Assembly (NCBI GenBank): GCA_902470915.1
Contig: CABRIB010000115.1
Span: 1-5,037 of the forward strand
Source: an uncultured Collinsella sp.
Lineage (GTDB): Bacteria; Actinomycetota; Coriobacteriia; Coriobacteriales; Coriobacteriaceae
Length of the DNA: 5,037 nucleotides
Direction: 5' to 3'
Positions 1 through 5,037 of this stretch are shown here, in pieces (within the stretch, counting starts at the first letter, position 1; the number at the start of each line of letters is the position of its first letter). The position numbers and the translations under genes are program-made. The notes under the pieces were generated by a model. That model was given only the letters and a program-made list of their open reading frames with translations, had not been told where the DNA came from and searched no databases.

Positions 1-55
1 GGGTGACTTTGTCCGGGGAAGTTCGCGAAGCCCACTTCCCCGGACAAAGTCACCC
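1..55. repeat. Perfect 22-bp inverted repeat (hairpin) at the left edge
   Basis: Positions 1-22 (beginning GGGTGACTTTGTCCGG) are exactly complementary to 34-55 (ending GGACAAAGTCACCC), with an 11-nt loop at 23-33. The loop side contains the small palindrome TTCGCGAA (22-29). The stem starts at base 1, so it may be longer outside the window. It lies about 40 bp past the phosphoketolase stop codon, so its transcript could act as a terminator or 3'-end stabiliser. No T-tract can be seen, because the bases that would follow the stem in the minus direction are outside the window. A dispersed palindromic repeat, or a chimeric palindrome made during library preparation or assembly, is equally possible. 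The inverted repeat itself is certain; its role is not. Confidence 0.85.
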
Positions 56-90
56 TCCCGGGCAAGGCCCCAGCGCGAGGCCGTCCCGGA
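56..90 (-). terminator. GC-rich imperfect stem-loop just downstream of xfp, possible terminator
   Basis: CCGGG at 58-62 pairs with CCCGG at 85-89, and GGCC at 66-69 pairs with GGCC at 79-82. A small internal loop separates the two helices and the terminal loop is 9 nt. The structure begins 8 nt past the phosphoketolase TAA codon in the direction of transcription, where a terminator is expected. It is not followed by a U-rich run; the larger 22-bp hairpin follows directly. It may form one bipartite terminator with that hairpin, or simply reflect GC-rich sequence. Folding was judged by eye only. Confidence 0.35.
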
Positions 91-97
91 TGCCTAC

Positions 98-2626
98 TTA
101 CTCGTTGTCGCCCGCGGTCATTTGGGTTGCGGAGAGCGCGCCGTCGGCTGCGGTTGCGGCAGCGGCGTCAGGCCAGACCCAGTCGGTGAAGGCCGGGTGA
201 TCGTAGCCTTCGTCGCAAGCGAACTCAAAGGCCTCGGTGCGGAAAGCTTCCCACTCGTTGATCTGCTCGGCAAACTTGTCAGCATCGACCATGCGCAGCA
301 CGTCGGCAGCCAGGGCCCAGCGGTCCATGTTGTTCAGGCGCAGCATGTCGAACGGCGTGGTCGTGGAGCCCTTCTCCTCATAGCCGTGGACGCGGAAGGC
401 GTCGTGGCCGGGGCGGTTCCAGATCAGGCGGCGAATCGTGCCGGCATAGGCGTGGAAGGCAAAGAGGACGGGCTTCTCACCGCAGCCGAACAGCTCGGCC
501 CAGCGCTCGTCGCTGATGGCCTGGTCGTTCTCGCAGACGTTCTGGATCTTGAGCAGGTCGACCACGTTGACGAACCACACCTTGATGCCAAGCTCGCGCA
601 GCATGTCTGTCGCGGCCAAGGCCTCGAGCGTCGGCACGTCGCCGCAGGTGGCGACCACGACGTCGGCCTCGGCGAGCGAATCGGCGGTCGATGCCCACTC
701 CCAGGTCGCAACGCCCTCGGCGAGCTCCGCCTTGGCCTCGTCGACCGTCTGGAAGGTCGGAGCAGGCTGCTTGCCGCAGAAGATGGCGTTGACGCAGTCA
801 GTGGACTGATAGACGCGCTCGGCCACGGCGAGAGCCATGTTGGCGTCGGCCGGATAGTAGGCGTTTACGATGTGCGTGTCGTTGGCCTTGTTGAGCAGCA
901 GGTCGATAAAGCCGGGGTCCTGATGCGAGAAGCCGTTGTGGTCCTGACGCCAGACGTGGCTCGACAGCAAAATGTTAAGGCCGCTGATGGGGGCACGCCA
1001 CGGAATCTCGCGCTTGGTAGCCTCGAGCCACTTGCAGTGCTGGTTGACCATGGAGTCGACCACATGGACAAAGCTCTCGTAGGAGCTCCACACGCCGGAA
1101 CGGCCAGTGAGCACGTAGGCCTCGAGGAAGCCCTCGCATTGGTGCTCGGACAGCTGCTCGACGACCTTACCAGAGCCTGCCAGCAGCTCGTCGTTGGCCT
1201 CGTCCTCGTAGAAGCCGGCGTCCCACTGCTTCTTGGTCACCTTGTAGGCAGCCTGCAGGCGGTTGGACGCGGTCTCGTCGGGACCAAAGATGCGGAAATC
1301 ATCCATGTTCTTGGCCAGAACGTCGGCAGTGTACTCACCAAAGACGCGGGCTGCCTCGGTGGAGCCCCAGCCATGACCCTTAGTTGCGACGGGGACCTCG
1401 TGGGCATGAATATCGGGCAGCTCGAGCTCGCGACGCACCTTACCGCCGTTCGCGTTGGGGTTGGCGCCGATGCGCAGCTCGCCGGTCGGCATAAAGGCCG
1501 TCACCTCGGGGCGCACCTGGCCCTCGGGCGTAAAGAGCTCCTCGGGCTTGTAGGAACGCAGCCACTCGCGCAGCACGCGGAAGTGCTCGTGGGTGTCCTT
1601 GGCACTCGCCAGCGGCACCTGATGCGCGCGCCAGGAGTCCTCGGTCTTCTTGCCGTCGATGTGCTTGGGGCAAGTCCAGCCCTTGGGCGTACGGAACACA
1701 ATCATGGGGTAGGCCGGGCGAACCACGGTCTCGCCTGAGGCGGCCTGGGCCTGCGCGGTGGCCTTGATGTCACAGATCTCGTCAAAGACCTGCTCAAACA
1801 GGGCAGCGAAACGCGCATGAATGCTTGCGTGGCTCTCGTCGTCAAAGCCGGCGACAAAGAAGTGCGGCTTATAGCCCATGCCCTCAAAGAACTTGGTGAG
1901 CTCTTCGTCGGACACGCGAGCAAGGATGGTGGGGTTGGCGATCTTGTAGCCGTTGAGGTGCAGGATCGGCAGGACGATGCCGTCGGTTGCCGGGTTCACG
2001 AGCTTGTTGGACTGCCAAGAGGTCGCGAGCGGACCGGTCTCGGACTCGCCATCGCCCACCACGGCCACGGCCAGCAGGCTCGGGTTGTCCATAACGGCGC
2101 CGTAGGCGTGGCTGAGCGTGTAGCCGAGCTCGCCGCCCTCGTGGATGGAACCGGGCGTCTCGGGCGCAAAGTGGCTCGGGATGCCGCCGGGATAGGAGAA
2201 CTGGCGGAAGAACTTCTGCAGGCCGGCCTCGTCATTGGTGATGTCGGGGCGAATCTCGCGGTAGGTGCCGTCGAGCAGCGACTGAGCAGTACCGGCGGGG
2301 CCACCGTGACCAGGGCCCATCAAGAAGATAGCATTCTGGTTGTGGTCGGCGATCAGACGATTGACGTGACCGAACAGGAAGTTGATGCCGGGCGTGGTGC
2401 CCCAGTGGCCAACCAGGCGGTGCTTAACGTCCGGACGACCGAAGTCGCGCACCTCACCGGTTTTCTCGTCGACAAAGTCGGGGCGCATTAGCGGGTTAGA
2501 GCGAAGGTAGATCTGACCGACGGACAGATAGTTCGATGCGCGCCAATACAGGTCGACGCCCTCGAGCTCGGAAGCCGGCACCTCGTGGCCCAGCTTTTGC
2601 CACGGCGTCCCCAGTGTTTTAGCCAT
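98..2626 (-). CDS. xfp: Xylulose-5-phosphate/fructose-6-phosphate phosphoketolase
   Basis: This thiamine-diphosphate enzyme of the cytosol cleaves xylulose 5-phosphate with phosphate to acetyl phosphate and glyceraldehyde 3-phosphate. Many family members also cleave fructose 6-phosphate, giving erythrose 4-phosphate. The 842-aa product has the usual family length and three-part order: N-terminal domain (about 10-375), middle domain (about 400-600) and C-terminal domain (about 610-820). Visible motifs are GHWGTTPG (His74), GPGHGGPAGT (His107), PSHFAPETPGS (His152), the cofactor motif GDGESETGP from 191, NGYKIANP from 225, SWRAHQVPLA (His335), EQLSEHQ (Glu494) and NGFSHQDPG (His568). These match, from memory, the catalytic residues His64, His97, His142, His320, Glu479 and His553 of the Bifidobacterium enzyme, so the protein should be active. 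The tail ends AGDNE, as I recall for Bifidobacterium. Residues about 51-63 look like an extra loop. The start is supported by GAAGGGA 8 nt upstream. Dual substrate use cannot be read from sequence. Confidence 0.97.
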   Translation of the reverse strand: MAKTLGTPWQKLGHEVPASELEGVDLYWRASNYLSVGQIYLRSNPLMRPDFVDEKTGEVRDFGRPDVKHRLVGHWGTTPGINFLFGHVNRLIADHNQNAIFLMGPGHGGPAGTAQSLLDGTYREIRPDITNDEAGLQKFFRQFSYPGGIPSHFAPETPGSIHEGGELGYTLSHAYGAVMDNPSLLAVAVVGDGESETGPLATSWQSNKLVNPATDGIVLPILHLNGYKIANPTILARVSDEELTKFFEGMGYKPHFFVAGFDDESHASIHARFAALFEQVFDEICDIKATAQAQAASGETVVRPAYPMIVFRTPKGWTCPKHIDGKKTEDSWRAHQVPLASAKDTHEHFRVLREWLRSYKPEELFTPEGQVRPEVTAFMPTGELRIGANPNANGGKVRRELELPDIHAHEVPVATKGHGWGSTEAARVFGEYTADVLAKNMDDFRIFGPDETASNRLQAAYKVTKKQWDAGFYEDEANDELLAGSGKVVEQLSEHQCEGFLEAYVLTGRSGVWSSYESFVHVVDSMVNQHCKWLEATKREIPWRAPISGLNILLSSHVWRQDHNGFSHQDPGFIDLLLNKANDTHIVNAYYPADANMALAVAERVYQSTDCVNAIFCGKQPAPTFQTVDEAKAELAEGVATWEWASTADSLAEADVVVATCGDVPTLEALAATDMLRELGIKVWFVNVVDLLKIQNVCENDQAISDERWAELFGCGEKPVLFAFHAYAGTIRRLIWNRPGHDAFRVHGYEEKGSTTTPFDMLRLNNMDRWALAADVLRMVDADKFAEQINEWEAFRTEAFEFACDEGYDHPAFTDWVWPDAAAATAADGALSATQMTAGDNE

Positions 2627-2634
2627 TGTTTATG

Positions 2635-2641
2635 TCCCTTC
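2635..2641 (-). promoter_or_regulatory. Ribosome binding site of xfp
   Basis: On the minus strand GAAGGGA lies 8 nt upstream of the ATG at 2626. It is a reasonable, not perfect, Shine-Dalgarno match. It supports the chosen start, which also gives the expected N-terminus (TLGTPWQKLG, as in the family). Confidence 0.7.
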
Positions 2642-2684
2642 GCTGTGCGGTCGCCCTCCGATACGGCAACCTTTCGTTGGGACT

Positions 2685-2720
2685 AGTATATTTGCTAAAA
2701 CGTTTTACCACCCTTATCAA
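2685..2720 (-). promoter_or_regulatory. Putative xfp promoter
   Basis: On the minus strand TATACT (2685-2690) is a five-of-six match to a sigma-70 -10 box. It would start transcription near 2678 and leave a leader of about 50 nt before the xfp ATG. The best -35-like hexamer, TTGATA (2715-2720), is 24 nt upstream of it, which is too far for a standard pair. At 17-nt spacing the hexamer is GGGTGG, a poor match. The promoter may therefore be weak, need an activator, or use a different -10 box. A palindromic operator candidate fills the spacer, so a bound repressor would block polymerase. Confidence 0.5.
2694..2709. promoter_or_regulatory. LacI-family operator candidate O1 in the xfp promoter
   Basis: TAAAACGTTTTA at 2696-2707 is a perfect 12-bp palindrome; the flanking bases extend it to 14 of 16 matching positions (GCTAAAACGTTTTACC). 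A central CpG flanked by A/T-rich arms is the known signature of LacI/CcpA-type operators, where a hinge-helix leucine opens the central step. It sits immediately upstream of the TATACT box of xfp, and a LacI-family gene is adjacent. The palindrome is seen directly; binding by the neighbouring regulator is inferred. Confidence 0.65.
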
Positions 2721-2747
2721 TCCCATCGATTAGCAAAACGCGACATT

Positions 2748-2774
2748 CACCTGCGGCATTGCCCGTCACAGGTG
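2748..2774 (-). other. Small stem-loop between the repressor gene and xfp
   Basis: CACCTG at 2748-2753 pairs with CAGGTG at 2769-2774, and an inner GGC/GCC helix (2755-2757 with 2761-2763) can form with loop ATT. It lies about 35 nt past the repressor stop codon. It could be a weak terminator or an attenuating structure if transcription continues from the repressor gene into xfp. The stem is short, has an asymmetric internal loop and is followed only by a GTTTTG stretch, so true terminator function is doubtful. Confidence 0.25.
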
Positions 2775-2800
2775 CTCCACATTCGGTCTCTGCAAATTGA

Positions 2801-2812
2801 TAAACGTGTTTA
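2801..2812. promoter_or_regulatory. Operator-like site O2 across the repressor stop codon
   Basis: TAAACGTGTTTA has perfect 5-bp arms (TAAAC/GTTTA) around a central GT, and overlaps the repressor's TAA codon at 2810-2812. It resembles O1 (TAAAACGTTTTA). Its centre lies 105 bp from the centre of O1, close to ten helical turns, so a tetramer or paired dimers could in principle bridge the two. Similarity and spacing are seen; function is inferred and could be chance in an A/T-rich gap. Confidence 0.3.
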
Positions 2813-2824
2813 GTTGTGTTTAGT
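2806..2824. repeat. Tandem duplication of GTGTTTAGT at the repressor 3' end
   Basis: GTGTTTAGT occurs at 2806-2814 and again at 2816-2824, a 10-bp period. On the coding strand this is ACTAAACAC twice, and the second copy is read in another frame and supplies the TAA stop. The period is not a multiple of three, so it determines where the reading frame ends. Confidence 0.7.
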
Positions 2825-3838
2825 AAGCTCGAGCACGCTGCCCTTAACGATAAGCTCCGGCTCCAGAACGACCTCTTCGGCACGCCTGCCGCCCCTACCG
2901 GCAAGACGCTTGGACATGCAGCCAAAAGCATGCTCCGCAAGGACACCAGGGTCCTGCTCAATCGCGGTCAGCGCCGGCTCAAAGAGAACGTCGGCGGCCG
3001 AGTTGTCGTAACTCACCACCGAAATGTCGCCCGGAATGCTCTTCCCCATCTCGTGTAAGCGCTTGAGCAGACCAAGGGCAATGTTGTCCGAACTTGCGAA
3101 CACAGCGGTGGCATCAGTTGCGAGCACCGCCTCCGAGGCCTCGTAGGCACTCGGAATGTAGTACTCGCTCTCAAACTCCAAACGTGCGTCGATAGGCAGG
3201 CCAACCTCGCGCAGCGCGCGCTCATAGCCGGCAAGTCGCTTACGCCCCGTATTGGAACGGCGCGCGTTAACCAAGCAGGCAATGCGACGGTGGCCCTGCT
3301 CGATCAGATAGCGAGTGGCCATGTAGCCACCCATCTCGTGGTCGAACATCACCTTGTCGCACTCGAGCCCCTCAATGGCACGGTCGACCATCACGGCAGG
3401 GATAGGCAGATGGCTGACTTCTTCGCGCAGGGCGCGGTCGTCGGAGAACTCGTCGCCCACAACCAGGAAGACGCCATCAACGCCGCGCGTTACCAGCTGG
3501 CGCAGCAGCTCCAGATCGTCGTCGGCACTTCCACCCGAGCTGGTAATGAAGAGCGCATAGCCGTCCTCGCGGCAGCGCTTTTCCAGGCTACCGGCGAGCG
3601 AGGCAAAAAAGCGGCTCTCGATGTTAGGGACGATAAGGCCCAGCGTGCGCGACTCGCGCATGACCAGACTACGCGCAATCTGGTTGGGGACATAGTGGTT
3701 GCGCGCCGCGACCTCCTTGATGAGCTTGCGGTTTTCTTCCGAGATGCGACAGGGCCGATTATTGAGAACAAGCGAGACCGACGAGGGGGAAAGCCCCACC
3801 TCCTGGGCGATCTGCTTGAGGGTGACTTTGTTGGCCAT
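2810..3838 (-). CDS. LacI-family transcriptional regulator (likely repressor of xfp)
   Basis: The 342-aa product has the standard LacI/GalR length and layout. A helix-turn-helix occupies residues about 5-29 (VTLKQIAQEVGLSPSSVSLV), followed by a hinge helix (PNQIARSL, 51-58) whose Leu58 should correspond to the minor-groove leucine. The periplasmic-binding-protein-like effector domain starts at TLGLIVPNIESRFF (from 65) and includes QGHRRIACL, FASSDNIALGLL (from 248) and the family motif PGDISVVSYDNS (269-280). Arg22 of LacI is replaced by Leu, as in other SLVLNN-type members. The frame stays open far upstream, but this start fits the family N-terminus and has GGAAGGAG 4 nt before it. The gene lies 183 bp upstream of xfp on the same strand, so local control of xfp is likely. 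The effector cannot be deduced; a pentose, hexose or sugar phosphate is plausible. A global CcpA-like role is less likely given this neighbourhood. Confidence 0.93.
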   Translation of the reverse strand: MANKVTLKQIAQEVGLSPSSVSLVLNNRPCRISEENRKLIKEVAARNHYVPNQIARSLVMRESRTLGLIVPNIESRFFASLAGSLEKRCREDGYALFITSSGGSADDDLELLRQLVTRGVDGVFLVVGDEFSDDRALREEVSHLPIPAVMVDRAIEGLECDKVMFDHEMGGYMATRYLIEQGHRRIACLVNARRSNTGRKRLAGYERALREVGLPIDARLEFESEYYIPSAYEASEAVLATDATAVFASSDNIALGLLKRLHEMGKSIPGDISVVSYDNSAADVLFEPALTAIEQDPGVLAEHAFGCMSKRLAGRGGRRAEEVVLEPELIVKGSVLELTKHN

Positions 3839-3842
3839 CTCG

Positions 3843-3850
3843 CTCCTTCC
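3843..3850 (-). promoter_or_regulatory. Ribosome binding site of the LacI-family gene
   Basis: On the minus strand GGAAGGAG lies 4 nt before the ATG at 3838. It is a strong Shine-Dalgarno match. It decides the start, because the frame is open for several hundred codons further upstream through the antisense of murB. Confidence 0.85.
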
Positions 3851-3873
3851 AGGTTTACGCGCAATCTCTTGAA

Positions 3874-3879
3874 AGTATA
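3874..3879 (-). promoter_or_regulatory. Putative -10 box of the LacI-family gene
   Basis: TATACT on the minus strand, preceded by GGTCGC, is identical to the -10 candidate of xfp. It would start transcription near 3867 and leave about 30 nt of leader. No good -35 hexamer is seen at 16-18 nt; CACCGA is the sequence at 17 nt. Confidence 0.45.
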
Positions 3880-3898
3880 GCGACCGACCCTCTACCTC

Positions 3899-3916
3899 GG
3901 TGATAAACACTTTACC
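3899..3916. promoter_or_regulatory. Operator-like site O3 upstream of the LacI-family promoter
   Basis: The core TAAACACTTTA (3904-3914) has TAAA/TTTA arms around CAC. On the minus strand it reads GGTAAAGTGTTTATCACC, sharing TGGTAAA with the O1 region, where the minus strand reads TGGTAAAACGTTTTAGCA. It shares GATAAAC with O2 on the plus strand. It lies just upstream of the putative -10/-35 region of the repressor gene and could mediate autoregulation. It lacks the central CpG, so it would be a weaker site; chance similarity is possible. Confidence 0.3.
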
Positions 3917-3972
3917 AATCCGGTAGACGGCTGTTTTATCGCCGCCAGCGCACCAAATCCGTCCGGGTGGGG

Positions 3973-3989
3973 TATATTGCAATCGATTG
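3973..3989 (+). promoter_or_regulatory. Putative murB promoter element and adjacent palindrome
   Basis: TATATT (3973-3978) matches a -10 box at five of six positions and would start transcription around 3985, giving a leader of about 37 nt to the ATG at 4022. No convincing -35 box is found 15-19 nt upstream. Next to it CAATCGATTG (3980-3989) is a perfect 10-bp palindrome that would cover the start point. It is not similar to the TAAA...TTTA sites, and may be chance or a site for another factor. Confidence 0.35.
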
Positions 3990-4021
3990 ATGACAACGAC
4001 CACCAAAAGGCGGCTATTAGT

Positions 4022-4984
4022 ATGCACGAAAACGATTTTTTTAACGAGGACCTGCTGTGCGCGCTTGCTGGCGTTGCCGGCGAGGACAACGTACTGATGA
4101 GCGAGCCCATGCGCGAGCACACCACGTTTAAGATCGGCGGCCCGGCCGACGTCTTTGTCACGCCCGATACCGAGCAGGGCCTCGTCGCCACGCTCGATAC
4201 CTGCTATCGCTGCGACCTGCCGCTCACCATCGTGGGCAACGGCTCCGACCTGCTCGTCGGCGACAAGGGCATCCGCGGCGTCGTCGTAGCGCTGGGCGAA
4301 GGTCTCTCCAACATCACCGTCGACGGCACGCACGTCACGGCGGCAGCCGGCGCGCTGCTTTCCGATGTCGCCGCGGCGGCAGCCGAGGCCGGCCTCACCG
4401 GCATGGAGCCCATCTCGGGCATCCCCGGATCGGTCGGCGGCGCCTGCTACATGAACGCCGGTGCCTACGGTGCCTGCATGGCCGATGTGCTGGAGTCCGT
4501 GCGCGTCTACAAACCCGCTCGCCAGCTCGACGACGGCACCCGCGGCAGCGGCAATATCATTGAGTTCGATGTCGATGAGCTCAACCTGGGCTATCGCAAG
4601 AGCCGCATTGCCGACGACGGCTTCATCGTGCTTTCGGCCACCTTCAATCTCGCTCCGGGCAACGCCGCGATGATCAAGGCCGACATGGACGACTACCGCC
4701 AGCGCCGCGAGGACAAGCAGCCGCTCGACATGCCGAGTGCCGGCTCCACTTTCAAGCGCCCCGAGGGCTACTTTGCCGGCAAGCTCATCATGGACGCCGG
4801 CCTGCGAGGACATGCCGTTGGCGGCGCGCAGGTAAGCGAAAAGCACTGCGGTTTTATCGTCAACGCCAACCACGCCACCGCCGCCGATGTCGACGAACTC
4901 ATCCGCCACATCCAGGCAACCGTCAAAGACCAATTCAACGTAGACCTAGAACCCGAAGTCCACCGAGTAGGCGAATTTTTATAA
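4022..4984 (+). CDS. murB: UDP-N-acetylenolpyruvoylglucosamine reductase (MurB)
   Basis: MurB is a cytosolic FAD enzyme that uses NADPH to reduce UDP-GlcNAc-enolpyruvate to UDP-MurNAc, the second committed step of peptidoglycan precursor synthesis. The 320-aa product carries the FAD-binding pattern HTTFKIGGPAD (33-43), IVGNGSDLLV (70-79) and SGIPGSVGGACYMNAGAYG (132-150). The substrate-binding and catalytic part has LGYRKSR (Tyr191-Arg192), PSAGSTFKRP with the catalytic serine at 242, AGKLIMDAGLRG, GGAQVSEKHCGFIVN (267-281) and the C-terminal LEPEVHRVG with Glu312. YRKSR, GGAQVSEKHCGF and the length suggest the type II form rather than the E. coli type I. The ATG at 4022 is preferred over an in-frame TTG at 3977, because the TTG lies in the promoter region, while AAGGCGG lies 8 nt before the ATG. 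The gene is divergent from the repressor gene. Only 9 nt of genomic sequence follow the stop, so any downstream partner is unseen. Confidence 0.97.
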   Translation: MHENDFFNEDLLCALAGVAGEDNVLMSEPMREHTTFKIGGPADVFVTPDTEQGLVATLDTCYRCDLPLTIVGNGSDLLVGDKGIRGVVVALGEGLSNITVDGTHVTAAAGALLSDVAAAAAEAGLTGMEPISGIPGSVGGACYMNAGAYGACMADVLESVRVYKPARQLDDGTRGSGNIIEFDVDELNLGYRKSRIADDGFIVLSATFNLAPGNAAMIKADMDDYRQRREDKQPLDMPSAGSTFKRPEGYFAGKLIMDAGLRGHAVGGAQVSEKHCGFIVNANHATAADVDELIRHIQATVKDQFNVDLEPEVHRVGEFL

Positions 4985-4993
4985 AAAGAAGGC

Positions 4994-5037
4994 CTGTCTC
5001 TTATACACATCTGACGCTGCCGACGATACTCCTTGTG
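4994..5037 (+). other. Illumina Nextera adapter read-through (not genomic)
   Basis: CTGTCTCTTATACACATCT at 4994-5012 is the 19-bp Tn5 mosaic end used in Nextera libraries. It is followed directly by GACGCTGCCGACGA (5013-5026), the reverse complement of the Nextera read-1 adapter. The next 8 nt, TACTCCTT (5027-5034), occupy the i5 index position and are the reverse complement of AAGGAGTA, which I recall as Nextera index S507. The final GTG matches the start of the P5 primer region (GTGTAGATCTCGG). The genomic sequence therefore ends at about 4993. This is untrimmed library sequence, not a natural transposon end. Confidence 0.98.

Noticed and set aside
122..1738. A 538-codon open frame on the plus strand opposite the phosphoketolase gene
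   Set aside because: It lies fully antisense to a well-supported gene, shows no recognisable domain, and is rich in Val, Gly, Ala and Leu as expected for the complement of a GC-rich coding frame.
2627..2809. Possible riboswitch or small RNA in the gap before xfp
   Set aside because: The gap is 183 bp, with a leader of only about 50 nt after the likely -10 box. I see only one weak stem-loop, upstream of that leader, and no known riboswitch core.
3820..3831. GGGTGACTTTGT also occurs at 1-12 in the left hairpin
   Set aside because: At 3820 it encodes the conserved KVTL start of the LacI helix-turn-helix; no inverted partner is nearby, so the 12-bp match is best taken as chance.
3977..4021. TTG start giving MurB 15 extra residues
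   Set aside because: The TTG overlaps the putative -10 box TATATT and has no good ribosome binding site; the ATG at 4022 gives a normal type II-like MurB N-terminus.
3839..4933. Upstream extension of the LacI-family frame to a 707-aa protein
   Set aside because: The extra residues are the antisense of murB and the intergenic gap. The family N-terminus (MANKVTLKQIA) and a strong ribosome binding site mark the start at 3838.
4768..5010. Minus-strand 80-codon frame beginning MCIRDR
   Set aside because: Its start lies in the Nextera adapter and the rest is antisense to murB; MCIRDR is the translation of the adapter.
4994..5012. Tn5/IS50 mosaic end as evidence of a transposon
   Set aside because: It is followed immediately by the Nextera read-1 adapter, an index and P5 sequence, with no transposase, so it comes from library preparation.

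Overview
The window looks like one short contig from a GC-rich actinobacterium. The best guess is the class Coriobacteriia, possibly Collinsella. The guess rests on GC-rich codon use, a phosphoketolase that closely resembles (from memory) the Bifidobacterium enzyme, and a type II-like MurB. No rRNA or other marker is present, so the taxonomy is inferred. There are three complete protein genes. I found no tRNA, rRNA, CRISPR array, insertion sequence or phage gene.

Layout, left to right. Positions 1-90 hold two GC-rich hairpins, one a perfect 22-bp inverted repeat starting at base 1; they lie just past the 3' end of the phosphoketolase gene. Positions 98-2626 (minus) encode a full-length xylulose-5-phosphate/fructose-6-phosphate phosphoketolase (842 aa). 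A 183-bp gap holds its promoter region and a perfect 12-bp palindrome centred on CG, as expected of a LacI-family operator. Positions 2810-3838 (minus) encode a LacI-family repressor (342 aa). Another 183-bp gap holds divergent regulatory DNA. Positions 4022-4984 (plus) encode MurB (320 aa), an essential peptidoglycan precursor enzyme. From 4994 to the end the sequence is not genomic: it is Illumina Nextera adapter, an 8-nt index and the first bases of the P5 primer region.

How the genes fit together. The likely unit is the repressor plus the phosphoketolase, both on the minus strand. The regulator probably senses a sugar or phosphorylated intermediate and controls entry into the phosphoketolase route, which makes acetyl phosphate and a triose or tetrose phosphate. 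Related TAAA...TTTA motifs lie in the xfp promoter, across the repressor stop codon and upstream of the repressor promoter, suggesting control of xfp and autoregulation. MurB is divergent and probably unrelated in function.

I found no previously undescribed system. The points most worth checking are the adapter read-through, the operator set, the perfect hairpin at the left edge and a 10-bp tandem duplication that sets the repressor's stop codon.
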